DNA of 64,000 nt from NCBI GenBank assembly GCA_900548695.1, contig URLC01000005.1, positions 76,287 to 140,286 of the forward strand, given 5' to 3'. The notes beneath the pieces are model-generated. The model had not been told where the DNA came from. It was given only the letters and a program-made list of their open reading frames with translations, and ran no database searches. Shown here piece by piece: positions 17,077 through 24,884 of the stretch (position 1 is the first letter of the stretch; the number at the start of each line of letters is the position of its first letter). A program made the translations under genes and the position numbers. This DNA is from an uncultured Mycoplasmatota bacterium (GTDB lineage: Bacteria > Bacillota_I > Bacilli_A > RF39 > UBA660).

Positions 17077-17132
17077 TGCTACCTCCTAATATAAAAAGTA
17101 AATTAATTATACCACATTTTTATAAAAATTTC

Positions 17133-17159
17133 AAAAAAAAAGAACTGTCACACAGTTCT
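17133..17159 (-). terminator. Terminator downstream of tRNA-Glu
   Basis: AGAACTG/CAGTTCT with loop TGTGA, then T9 on the minus strand. Confidence 0.92.
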
Positions 17160-17171
17160 CTAACATCTAAT

Positions 17172-17248
17172 TGGTAGCCTGTACGGAATTCGAATCCGTG
17201 AATGCTGCCTTGAGAGGGCAGTGTGTTAAGCCACTTCACCAACAGGCC
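17172..17248 (-). tRNA. tRNA-Glu, anticodon CTC
   Basis: The cloverleaf folds fully. Acceptor GGCCTGT/ACAGGCT has a G1-U72 wobble, the D arm is GTG/CAC, the anticodon stem is CTGCC/GGCAG with loop CTCTCAA (anticodon CTC at 17212-17214), the variable loop is CATTC, and the T arm is ACGGA/TCCGT with loop TTCGAAT. The discriminator is A and CCA is encoded. It decodes GAG. A strong promoter is upstream and a terminator downstream, so it is a single-gene transcript. Confidence 0.95.
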
Positions 17249-17278
17249 ATACACTAATCAGTTCAAACGAACAGTATA

Positions 17279-17307
17279 AGTGTAGCATAAAAAAATAATA
17301 AATGCAA
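17279..17307 (-). promoter_or_regulatory. Promoter of tRNA-Glu
   Basis: TTGCAT (17302-17307), 17-base spacer, TACACT (17279-17284) with a TGC extension, about 30 bases before the mature tRNA. Confidence 0.82.
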
Positions 17308-17318
17308 GTAAGAGTTAA

Positions 17319-17978
17319 TTATCTTTTTGATTTCTTACAAGCATCAAAATTTAATACCTTCTGATAAGATGTATTACTATGTTGAAGAGAAGAATCAATC
17401 ATTGAATCATCAAAAATTTCTTCCAAAGCATTGCTTTTTAAAGAATTAAAAATAAATTTATCTTCAATATTTAAGTTCAGATGTTTAACAGAATTTGTTG
17501 TTATATTCCATAATTTAGAATTATCATTATTACAGTAAATATCATGAAAATCTAAAATTACAGTCGCCGGAAGATAATCATAAAAACGATGTCTTTCTGT
17601 TTGAGCTACCCCACTATCAACAAAACTATTAGTAAAATTCTCATCTTTTTCTTTATTAATTACCTCTTTTGCAACCTTTGCCATCAGATAACTAGCTAGA
17701 TTTTCATATTCAACTGGTATAGAAATACTTGGACCTTCAATAACCAAATCTTTGGAACGTCTACCTAAGTTAAGTGAGAAATGATAAACCTCTCCGTCAT
17801 CACATTTATCTTTAGAAACTTTAGTAATTAACTGTAAAGAATAACGATTTCCTTTCTTACTAGAACAAACTCGGTTCATAATCTTATAAGAATTCTCAAA
17901 TTGTTCCAACCATTGATCACATTTTTCAACTATAGTATAATTTTCGGCAAAAGAATCTATTTTTCTTTGTGCACTCAT
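17319..17978 (-). CDS. Orphan protein, second gene of a two-gene unit
   Basis: A 219-residue soluble protein not recognised. It has no signal peptide or membrane helix. It starts with a helical segment, then alternating strands (YSLQLITKVSK, EVYHFSLNLGRRSKDLVIEG) suggesting a mixed alpha/beta fold, and a polar Ser/Asn-rich tail ending KKSKR. Four Cys are scattered without a zinc pattern. It starts 4 bases after the 252-residue gene stop, with GAGGTGAAAAC before the ATG, so the two products probably act together. No further function can be read. Confidence 0.6.
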   Translation of the reverse strand: MSAQRKIDSFAENYTIVEKCDQWLEQFENSYKIMNRVCSSKKGNRYSLQLITKVSKDKCDDGEVYHFSLNLGRRSKDLVIEGPSISIPVEYENLASYLMAKVAKEVINKEKDENFTNSFVDSGVAQTERHRFYDYLPATVILDFHDIYCNNDNSKLWNITTNSVKHLNLNIEDKFIFNSLKSNALEEIFDDSMIDSSLQHSNTSYQKVLNFDACKKSKR

Positions 17979-17982
17979 GTTT

Positions 17983-18741
17983 TCACCTCTTCCGCCAGAT
18001 ATTATAACAGAAGGAATATTTTATGTCAAAATTAGAATAAAAAACTATTTCTACTTTTGAAATAGTAAAAAAATAAATTACATTTTTTTTATTATCCTGT
18101 GATATACTTCTTACTTCAACTAAAGACTTTTGATAACTATCTTGGATTTCATTATATAAATTATCAATCAAATCGTCTCTAATTCCGTATGGCCTAATGT
18201 CGGTAGAAGCCAGTTTCTTATAATCTTCATACTTCAAAATAGTACTTGTATTTTCATAATCATTATCATAAATAACTTCTGCTATATTATTTTGTCGAGT
18301 TAACTCTCTTACTCTTTGGTGAATATATAAATCAACCCCACAAATAGAATTAAATAAATTCTTAACACTTTCATTATTTTTATCACTAAGTCTATTTAAT
18401 GTAGCCATACATCTAGTTGACTCCCCAAAATAAGCATATAACTTATCACAATGTAACCCTTGTTCTTCAGATACAAGCTGAGAAAGACGACGGCTCATCA
18501 TTTTTCCAAATTTATCTCTTAATCGATTATACTTAACATCATGTAAGAAACCATATGGTTCATCTTCAAAGAAACGTCCAAAATAACCAACATCAGCAAC
18601 ATTAAACATGACATCATTCATTTCAAAAGCATTAGGATCACTATTAGGATTATCCTGAATATATTTTAAGATTCCATCAATTCTATTCTCCAATAATTCC
18701 ATGTATTTATCTAAACTTTCTCTAGAACTTATTTTTTCCAT
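17983..18741 (-). CDS. Orphan helical protein, first gene of a two-gene unit
   Basis: A 252-residue soluble protein not recognised. The first 200 residues look almost all helical and charged, with a FNVADVGYFGRFFEDEPYGFLHD stretch at about 47-70 as the most distinctive part. The last 40 residues form strands (NVIYFFTISKVEIVFYS) and end in a short Arg/Lys tail, which could be membrane-associating. AAAGG precedes the ATG. A terminator from the upstream gene and a TATAAT box at about 18770 mark the start of the transcript. Confidence 0.6.
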   Translation of the reverse strand: MEKISSRESLDKYMELLENRIDGILKYIQDNPNSDPNAFEMNDVMFNVADVGYFGRFFEDEPYGFLHDVKYNRLRDKFGKMMSRRLSQLVSEEQGLHCDKLYAYFGESTRCMATLNRLSDKNNESVKNLFNSICGVDLYIHQRVRELTRQNNIAEVIYDNDYENTSTILKYEDYKKLASTDIRPYGIRDDLIDNLYNEIQDSYQKSLVEVRSISQDNKKNVIYFFTISKVEIVFYSNFDIKYSFCYNIWRKR

Positions 18742-18779
18742 ATCACTAAATCCTTTCCAAATAAAACGATTATATAATA

Positions 18780-18805
18780 ATAAAAAAGATGATAAAAATC
18801 ATCTT
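18780..18805 (-). terminator. Terminator of the 18821-19240 gene
   Basis: AAGATGAT/ATCATCTT with a 4-base loop and a T-rich tail. Confidence 0.85.
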
Positions 18806-18820
18806 AAACTTTATTAGATA

Positions 18821-19240
18821 TTACTTACCTAACATATTAAGTAAATTTATTTTAAACATATCTTTTTCTGGATTAGTTTTAGAAATCATAACACCTTTAT
18901 AAGTAGAAAGTTCTGCTCTATGCCCTTCATCCAAAATACCTTCTGGAGTAATATTTGTTAGTAAAATGATATTCTTATCTAAATATACCGTATAATGTAA
19001 CATAATTTCTCCATGCACTTTAGCAAATAAGTCATCAGTAGGTAACTTTAATTCATAAGAAACGGTATTATCTTTAACATTCTTAGAAACTTCTTTTCCT
19101 AAAAAATTACCCTTACGAAGTTCTGGATAATAAGAAAATGTTAATTTCTTATAAGCAAGCATATTATACTTTCTAACAGAGCGTTCTTTCTTTCTAAAAT
19201 CATTCTCATCCAAATATTCAAATATAAAAGATTTCTCCAT
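18821..19240 (-). CDS. Orphan small soluble protein
   Basis: A 139-residue protein not recognised: MEKSFIFEYLDENDF start, a central beta-rich part (VSYELKLPTD, GEIMLHYTVYLDKNIILLTNI) and a helical end. It could be a DUF1934-like or lipocalin-like barrel, but nothing decisive is seen. The ATG at 19240 is chosen over an in-frame start at 19312 because a consensus promoter (19284-19312) begins transcription between them and GGGAGG sits 9 bases before it. It is monocistronic, ended by a hairpin. Confidence 0.65.
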   Translation of the reverse strand: MEKSFIFEYLDENDFRKKERSVRKYNMLAYKKLTFSYYPELRKGNFLGKEVSKNVKDNTVSYELKLPTDDLFAKVHGEIMLHYTVYLDKNIILLTNITPEGILDEGHRAELSTYKGVMISKTNPEKDMFKINLLNMLGK

Positions 19241-19283
19241 ATATTTCAACCTCCCTAAACCCCTATATCTTTGAAGTAAACAT

Positions 19284-19312
19284 ATTATACCACAAAACAA
19301 AAAAATTGTCAA
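19284..19312 (-). promoter_or_regulatory. Consensus promoter of the 18821-19240 gene
   Basis: TTGACA (19307-19312), a 17-base T-rich spacer and TATAAT (19284-19289), a perfect sigma-A promoter. Confidence 0.92.
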
Positions 19313-19337
19313 ATAAAAAATAAGGATACCCTTATTT
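19312..19337 (-). terminator. Terminator of the 19348-20310 gene
   Basis: AAATAAGG/CCTTATTT with a 4-base loop and T-rich tail, immediately before the next promoter. Confidence 0.87.
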
Positions 19338-19347
19338 TTACCAATGA

Positions 19348-20310
19348 TTACTTCTTATGATAAGTCTTAGGATTAGTAGAAGTATTCTCAGCTTCTAAAG
19401 ACCTTACTATAGAATCAACAACCTTCTCTTTTTGTTCTTGTGGTACATTCAAATTTTTAATCTTATTTATAAGTTGCTTAACAGTATCAGGAATCACTGT
19501 TCCAGTAGATTCTTTATTTTCTTTATTATCAATATCAGAAGTAGCTTCTGTTTTATTTTCAGTATCATTATGAACTGGTTTATCAAACCTCATAGTTGCA
19601 GCACTGCCCGCTTGATTAGCCTTACCCCACGAACCACGCCATAAGCCTTCTTCTTTATAGCTTTCATCATCAAATGAAAAAGCTTGTTTAACTTTTTCTC
19701 TAATATTCTTTTTGCGTTCCTTTTTAAGCTTCTTTTTTTGTTCTCTTTTCGATAAAAATTTGTTAACATGACTTAAAATATGTTCATCAGCCCAATCACA
19801 AAATTTAACGATACCACCATATCCTAACACAAATGGAAATACTAAAAAAGTTGCAGCTTTTTTAACACCTCTTACAAATATATTTCCATCTTTACCATTA
19901 GAATAATCATCACTTTCTTTTTGTTTATTCTTTTTGTTTATTTGCTTGTTTTTTCTTTTTGTTCTTTTCTTTTGCTTTTCTTCCTGTTTAGTTTCTTCTT
20001 GTTCTTTGTTTTTTACTGGCTTCTTTTCTTTTTCTTGCTTTTTATCATTCTCTTCAACCGGTATAATAGCATATGGATTAAAATAAGGAACAGTCCTATA
20101 TTTCTTATAATTATTAGTTAACGATTCACCATCATCTTTTCGAATATTTAAATTATTTTCTTTAGCAATCTCTTTTGCCTCATCAAGCGTTCTAATACCA
20201 ACGGTTCCATCAGCATAAAATACAAATGCTAAATCCCAATTAGTACTAGTACTCCCAACTTTATCAGTAACACCTATTTGTACAATATTTAACACATTAT
20301 TGCGTTTCAT
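19348..20310 (-). CDS. Orphan Lys-rich protein with short hydrophobic segment
   Basis: A 320-residue protein not recognised. Residues 1-75 form a small folded-looking domain (LAFVFYADGTVGIRTLDEAKEIAKENN, then YNPYA-type turn), perhaps a binding module. Residues 85-140 are a highly charged Lys/Glu low-complexity linker. A hydrophobic stretch (AATFLVFPFVLGYGGIVKF, about 152-171) could insert in a membrane. A second Lys-rich helix and a polar tail follow, with a final short helix LINKIKNLNVPQEQKEKVVDSIV. It is the second gene of an operon with the 20325-20825 membrane protein, GGGGGA preceding its ATG. Confidence 0.6.
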   Translation of the reverse strand: MKRNNVLNIVQIGVTDKVGSTSTNWDLAFVFYADGTVGIRTLDEAKEIAKENNLNIRKDDGESLTNNYKKYRTVPYFNPYAIIPVEENDKKQEKEKKPVKNKEQEETKQEEKQKKRTKRKNKQINKKNKQKESDDYSNGKDGNIFVRGVKKAATFLVFPFVLGYGGIVKFCDWADEHILSHVNKFLSKREQKKKLKKERKKNIREKVKQAFSFDDESYKEEGLWRGSWGKANQAGSAATMRFDKPVHNDTENKTEATSDIDNKENKESTGTVIPDTVKQLINKIKNLNVPQEQKEKVVDSIVRSLEAENTSTNPKTYHKK

Positions 20311-20324
20311 AAAATCCCCCTACA

Positions 20325-20825
20325 TTATAAAATATTTTTTTCACATAAATAATCTTTACAATATGGATAATGTCCAATATTTAGTAAAATATAATCTTCA
20401 ACATCTTGTTTTTTCATACTAATTTTTAATAAATAATCACTTTCCATTTTAGTAATTTCTATATAACTTTCATCTAAATTATAACCACTACTACGAAAAA
20501 AGTTAATATTTTCTAAATCAGCAAAAGATGTAATAACAGAACCATAGTCTTCTTTTGGTAAATTTTCCCCAGTATACATGGAAATAATATCACTCTTAAT
20601 TTTCATTAAATCATGAACAAAAGTCTGTGATTTTAAATCACCACTACAGGTGCCATTTTTACACTCACTATAATTAGTAATAGCTCCATGTTTCAAAAAA
20701 GCTGGAAAAACATAAACAATTAGAACTGCAAAAATGACTATTAAAAATATTTTTAATAACCACTCACCAATAGGAAAACCCTTTCTTCCTAATTCTTCAT
20801 TATACACTCTAATAATCCACCCCAT
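20325..20825 (-). CDS. Orphan single-pass extracytoplasmic protein
   Basis: A 166-residue protein not recognised. A short cytoplasmic lead is followed by one membrane helix (LLKIFLIVIFAVLIVYVFPAF) and an outside domain with paired Cys (ECKNGTCSGD and YCKDYLCEKN), suggesting two disulfides in an oxidised fold. ATG 20825 is given; a GTG at 20807 has the better ribosome site (GGGGTGG, 9 bases). An in-frame ATG at 20882 is excluded because it lies upstream of the promoter. The distal gene of its operon is the Lys-rich protein. Confidence 0.6.
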   Translation of the reverse strand: MGWIIRVYNEELGRKGFPIGEWLLKIFLIVIFAVLIVYVFPAFLKHGAITNYSECKNGTCSGDLKSQTFVHDLMKIKSDIISMYTGENLPKEDYGSVITSFADLENINFFRSSGYNLDESYIEITKMESDYLLKISMKKQDVEDYILLNIGHYPYCKDYLCEKNIL

Positions 20826-20844
20826 TACTAAAAATATATGGCCT

Positions 20845-20873
20845 ATTATACTACAAAAGTCAAAAAAAGTCAA
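20845..20873 (-). promoter_or_regulatory. Promoter of the 20825-19348 operon
   Basis: TTGACT (20868-20873), 17-base spacer, TATAAT (20845-20850). It sits directly after the Smr gene stop. Confidence 0.85.
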
Positions 20874-20878
20874 GAATA

Positions 20879-21136
20879 TCAAAGTTTCTTAAGAGTAATA
20901 AGCGTTTGCCCAGCATTAAAAATATCAAGTTTTGCTTCCTCAATATATTTATTTTTTCTTAATACTTCTTGCGTTGTTTTACGAAGTATACCCGTACCTA
21001 TTCCATGAATAATAATTGCTTTATCACATTTCATTTTATAACAGTCCAAAATAAAATCATGAATCATAATTCTAGCATACTCTCGATCAAATCCATGTAA
21101 ATCCAACACCGGATAACTATTATATAAGTTCATCAT
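20879..21136 (-). CDS. Standalone Smr-domain protein
   Basis: An 85-residue protein consisting of little more than an Smr domain: the VLDLHGFDREYA motif at about 10-21 and the HGIGTGILR motif at about 44-52, both typical of MutS2 C-terminal nucleases. No MutS2 ATPase is attached. Smr domains nick DNA or cleave RNA (mRNA in ribosome-collision rescue). It overlaps the preceding PfkB gene by 17 bases; that sugar kinase gives no clear functional clue. It could also be a free regulator of nucleic-acid turnover. Confidence 0.88.
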   Translation of the reverse strand: MMNLYNSYPVLDLHGFDREYARIMIHDFILDCYKMKCDKAIIIHGIGTGILRKTTQEVLRKNKYIEEAKLDIFNAGQTLITLKKL

Positions 21137-22013
21137 AACCTAACACTTCTTCTAACTCTGGAATAGAATATCTAGACCCAATACGAGTAACCGAAATTCC
21201 TCCAGTAATAGATGCGTAATGAATAGCATCTTCTAAAGAATAGCCATTACCAATAAAATATGTAAAAGCCCCATGAAAAATATCACCAGCCCCTGTCGAA
21301 TCAAGAGCTTTAACTTTAATACTAGGAATTATAGTGTATTGTTCCAACATTGTAAAACTTCCATTTTCTTCCAAAGTAATAACAATTGTATTTTTAAAAT
21401 AAGCTTTTAATTTTTGATAACAATAAATTAAGCTTTCTTGATTAGAAACATCAATTTTGCAATCAGCAAATTCCTCAGCAAAAGTCTTAGAACAAACTAC
21501 ATAAGTGACTAATTTTCCTAACATTTTTGTATCATCCGTAAGTCTTCCCGCATCTAACACACTAATTGCATTAGGATTAGCTTCCAAAACCCTCTTAGCT
21601 GTTTCTGGGTGTTCTCCATCTATCAAAATCAAATCCGCCTCAATATCTCCGCTATAATCTAATTTACGAATAGGATCTTTTTTAGAAGTAATAATTGTTC
21701 TACTACCATTAGACATATTGGCAATAATATAACTACTTGGCGTCATATATCCGGGATGTATTTCAATGTATTGTGTATCAACATTTACTTTTTCAAATTC
21801 ATGAATAATCTGACTACCATAATAATCATCACCAACAGCACTCATCATAGTCGTATTCATCCCCCACTTAGCAAGTAAATACGCACCATTAGAAGCAGGT
21901 CCACCACCACATTCAATATGTTTATTAATTCTATATTTTAAATTTTCATTTGGATAAAAATCCATAGGCAAAGTTGTATCAAAAGTCGAATGACCTACAC
22001 AAACTACCTTCAT
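21120..22013 (-). CDS. PfkB family carbohydrate kinase
   Basis: A 297-residue ribokinase-fold sugar kinase. The first PfkB signature GGGPASNGAYLLAKWG lies near residue 37, and the second, DSTGAGDIFHGAFTYF, with the catalytic Asp, near 245. The N-terminal CVGHSTFDTTLPMD strand supplies the sugar site. The substrate (ribose, fructose, a nucleoside or another sugar) cannot be fixed. ATG 22013 has GAGGTGA upstream; an in-frame TTG one codon earlier is less likely. No transporter or aldolase sits nearby. Confidence 0.9.
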   Translation of the reverse strand: MKVVCVGHSTFDTTLPMDFYPNENLKYRINKHIECGGGPASNGAYLLAKWGMNTTMMSAVGDDYYGSQIIHEFEKVNVDTQYIEIHPGYMTPSSYIIANMSNGSRTIITSKKDPIRKLDYSGDIEADLILIDGEHPETAKRVLEANPNAISVLDAGRLTDDTKMLGKLVTYVVCSKTFAEEFADCKIDVSNQESLIYCYQKLKAYFKNTIVITLEENGSFTMLEQYTIIPSIKVKALDSTGAGDIFHGAFTYFIGNGYSLEDAIHYASITGGISVTRIGSRYSIPELEEVLGYDELI

Positions 22014-22115
22014 CAAATCACCTCGTTATTCTATTAACCATTATAACAAAAACAAAAAAACTTTTCCATTATAAAAATAATTTTATAACATAACGATAAA
22101 AAAAAGAAATATAGC

Positions 22116-22157
22116 TAAAATAAAAGACTATCAATAATATTTAATTATCAATAGTCT
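22116..22157 (-). terminator. Terminator of the sortase-substrate gene
   Basis: AGACTAT/ATAGTCT plus an inner ATAAT/ATTAT stem separated by a 2-base mismatch, then TTTTATTTT. Confidence 0.85.
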
Positions 22158-22176
22158 AAAATATTTAAATCATCTA

Positions 22177-23124
22177 CTAGGCTCTACTTTTTAAAGCTTT
22201 AAATGTAAATCCACCAACTACACTAGTAGTAATTAAAGTAATTATAATCAATAGTAATGCATCAGATGTTTCTGGATTATCTTCTCCAGCAGGAACTTCT
22301 GGTGTTGTATTGTTATTCTCACTATCGTTTGGAACATAATCATCACCCTTGATTTCAGTTCCTTCCTTTAACTCATTACTAACAAATTTAATTTCATTAT
22401 TCTTATCTGCAATAACTACAGTTTTATCATTTACTAATATTTTATCAACACTAGTTTCTTTATTCTCAATAATAAATCCTGTAGTAGCATCATTATCATC
22501 ATCTGCAAAACGAATAACATTATCTTTTAAAGCTGATGTAATAGTACCATTCATAACAATACTTGGAACACTATCCGGATTAGTTATATTTACAGATTTA
22601 GAAACTTCAATTCCATTGTTTGCACTCTCTCCATTAGACCCTAATTTTAAATTAATAATTTCAACAGTCCCAGCATTTACTAAAACTGCTCCATAACGAC
22701 AATTATTAATTTCTACATTATCTAAATCAATATATCCACCATCATAAGCTTGTACACCATATTTTTGTGAATCTACTAACTTAACATTTTTTAGGTGAAC
22801 AACAGCACCAGTTTGTAAAGCTACAATTATAGATTGATTTCCACTTGGTTTTTCAATCTCATCATCTCTCCAACCCGTAATAGTAAACCCAGCACCATCA
22901 ATGGTAATTTCTTTGCCACTAACCGCAATAGAATCATCCTGAGAATCCAATTTAATATTATCTGTTAACTCAATAACATCTCCGTTACTGGCAGATAAAA
23001 CTGCTTCTTTTAGCTCTTCTTTATTAGCTACTTTTACGCTCTCTTTCGCATTAGTATTAACTATTGGCATAAAAAATCCAAGACCAATAACTAACAAAAA
23101 CGCAATTTTTCTAAATTTTTTCAT
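22177..23124 (-). CDS. Sortase-anchored right-handed beta-helix surface protein
   Basis: A 315-residue surface protein. Signal peptide at about 1-26 (KKFRKIAFLLVIGLGFF, ending TNA). About 40-240 is a parallel beta-helix of pectate-lyase-like coils with repeated VxLxNVxL- and GxVEIxN-type turns and phrases such as IDGAGFTITG. A Pro/Asn/Glu-rich spacer follows (VPNDSENNNTTPEVP), then the sorting signal NPETSD, a hydrophobic helix and a charged KALKSRA tail. NPxTSD-type signals suit non-class-A sortases, and a class B-like sortase is encoded next door. No catalytic residues for a polysaccharide lyase are recognised, so binding rather than cleavage is possible. Confidence 0.85.
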   Translation of the reverse strand: MKKFRKIAFLLVIGLGFFMPIVNTNAKESVKVANKEELKEAVLSASNGDVIELTDNIKLDSQDDSIAVSGKEITIDGAGFTITGWRDDEIEKPSGNQSIIVALQTGAVVHLKNVKLVDSQKYGVQAYDGGYIDLDNVEINNCRYGAVLVNAGTVEIINLKLGSNGESANNGIEVSKSVNITNPDSVPSIVMNGTITSALKDNVIRFADDDNDATTGFIIENKETSVDKILVNDKTVVIADKNNEIKFVSNELKEGTEIKGDDYVPNDSENNNTTPEVPAGEDNPETSDALLLIIITLITTSVVGGFTFKALKSRA

Positions 23125-23176
23125 ATTTTCTCCTCTCCATCTTTTGATAAGGACACCCTATCATAAACATTGTATC

Positions 23177-23220
23177 TAAAAAAAAGACAATTAGCAATAT
23201 CTTTTTTATACTAATTAGTC
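23177..23220 (-). terminator. Terminator of the sortase gene
   Basis: GAC(T)AATTAG/CTAATTGTC imperfect stem with a long loop and T8 tail, overlapping the sortase stop codon. Confidence 0.72.
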
Positions 23221-24074
23221 CTAATTTCTTTCTTAATTAATTTAGCATGCATCACCACACGATTTCCAAAATTATCTTTACAAGTAGATAGTGTCAATAT
23301 CTTATCATTTGTATTTACCAAACCAGAAAAATTAACTTCACTTCTATTCTTCAAAGTATTTAAAAATGCTCCATACTCTTCTTCTGAACTAAAAGATGGG
23401 GTTATATAATAACTTTCCTTAGCAATAGTATAAACGCTAAAAACTTGCCACATAGTATTTTCTGTCGGAGTAGATAATCTAATAATATGGTTATCTTTAT
23501 TAGTGTACCAAGAACTCTTAAGAATATTTTTTAAACTCCCAAACATAGTTTGATTATATCTGCTATGTGCATAAATAATCGTATTTTGATTAAAATTAAC
23601 TGGATCATTTCTATAATCCATAAAAACCCAACCAGCATCATTAGCACTTTTATCAAACGCATGTGTTAAATAGTATTTATTATCAGTAGTTTGTACGATT
23701 GGATAATTAATATTTGTTCCCTTAACATTGATAAAACCTACAGTATCACTATTTTTTCTAAGCAACTCCTGAAAATCAACTTCTAACAAACTCATCTTAA
23801 TATATTTAAAATAATCATCATCTGGCATATTGCTAGGAGGATTGACTAACTCTGTATGTTCATTGTCATCTTTTTCCTTAACTGTTGAGATAGTAGAAAT
23901 ACTATCTTCTATAGCATCTATTTTTTTATTATCAAAATACCAACGAACTAAAAGAAAAGCGGAACCAAAAAAAAGTACACAAGAAAACATAAATATCAAA
24001 ATCAAAACCCATTTACGAAATCTTCTCTTTTTCTTTAATTTAACGCCTGATTGTTCAAAATCATTATCAGTCAT
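23211..24074 (-). CDS. Class B sortase
   Basis: A 287-residue membrane-anchored transpeptidase that joins a sorted surface protein to the cell wall or a pilus. A Lys/Arg-rich N-terminus and one helix (WVLILIFMFSCVLFFGSAFLL, about 22-43) anchor it. The sortase domain has the catalytic His in IIYAHSRY near 170, the Cys in LTLSTC near 262 and the Arg in FGNRVVMHA. The 20-residue spacing and the MFGSLKNIL insert fit class B. ATG 24074 is preferred (GGGTGAT 7 bases upstream). Its likely substrate is the downstream NPETSD protein. Confidence 0.92.
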   Translation of the reverse strand: MTDNDFEQSGVKLKKKRRFRKWVLILIFMFSCVLFFGSAFLLVRWYFDNKKIDAIEDSISTISTVKEKDDNEHTELVNPPSNMPDDDYFKYIKMSLLEVDFQELLRKNSDTVGFINVKGTNINYPIVQTTDNKYYLTHAFDKSANDAGWVFMDYRNDPVNFNQNTIIYAHSRYNQTMFGSLKNILKSSWYTNKDNHIIRLSTPTENTMWQVFSVYTIAKESYYITPSFSSEEEYGAFLNTLKNRSEVNFSGLVNTNDKILTLSTCKDNFGNRVVMHAKLIKKEIRTN

Positions 24075-24157
24075 AAATTTCATCACCCTTTTAAATCTCA
24101 TATCTTATCTTATTATACAATATTTTTATCAATTTCTAAAGTTATAAAATAGTATTA

Positions 24158-24190
24158 ATAAAAACTTATCTAAATTAGATAAGTTTTTTC
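24158..24190 (-). terminator. Terminator of the peptide/ABC cassette
   Basis: AAAACTTATCTA/TAGATAAGTTTT with a 3-base loop, symmetrical enough to act both ways. Confidence 0.88.
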
Positions 24191-24238
24191 TAAAGACAAA
24201 ACATATTACAAAGAGGATCAAAACTAAAAACTATGACT

Positions 24239-24883
24239 TCAATTTTTTATATTTTCTTTTATTACTACTCCATCATTAAACTTATAAATCTCATCACAAA
24301 GAATATCTACATCTTCTTTAATATGAGTTGCTAAAACTATAATTTTCCCTTTTTCTTTCTCTTGTAATAAAATATTTCGAATTTTTTTAGCACTTTCATC
24401 ATCCAAACCATTAAATGGTTCATCAAATATCATAATTTTAGGATTTTCCATCAACACTTGAGCAATCCCTAACTTTTGCTTCATCCCTAAAGAATATTGA
24501 TGATACTTCTTATTTGCTACCTTTTGTAATCCCACAACATCCAAAATTTCATCTACTTCTTTCTCACCTATTTTATTCTGCACTTGTGCAAGTAGCAACA
24601 AATTCTCTTTTCCCGTTAATTCAGACAAAAAATTAGGTTTTTCAATCAAAGCTCTAGTATCAGGAGGGTAACTATTTTCTTTAATTACATTAATACCATC
24701 AAATAAAACCTCTCCACTAGTAGGTTCATAAAATGCACAAATAATTTTCAATAAAACACTCTTTCCAGAACCATTATGTCCAACAAATCCATAAATTTTA
24801 CCCTCACATAATGTCATACTAACAGACTCCAAAACTGCAATGTCCTTAAATTTTTTTGTAACATTTTTAATTTCTATTTTCAT
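24239..24883 (-). CDS. ABC transporter ATPase of the secreted-peptide cassette
   Basis: A 214-residue ABC ATPase without a membrane domain. Walker A is GHNGSGKS near 36, the Q-loop region lies around ALIEKPNF, the signature YSLGMKQKLG (a CcmA-like variant of LSGGQ) near 132, Walker B IMIFDEPFNGLD near 155 and the switch His in LATHIK. GMKQ signatures are common in ABC-2 type exporters for lipids, drugs or bacteriocins (immunity). ATG 24883 is chosen, GGGTGG 7 bases upstream, overlapping the larger permease gene end. It is the last gene of the cassette. Confidence 0.93.
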   Translation of the reverse strand: MKIEIKNVTKKFKDIAVLESVSMTLCEGKIYGFVGHNGSGKSVLLKIICAFYEPTSGEVLFDGINVIKENSYPPDTRALIEKPNFLSELTGKENLLLLAQVQNKIGEKEVDEILDVVGLQKVANKKYHQYSLGMKQKLGIAQVLMENPKIMIFDEPFNGLDDESAKKIRNILLQEKEKGKIIVLATHIKEDVDILCDEIYKFNDGVVIKENIKN

Positions 24884-24884
24884 A

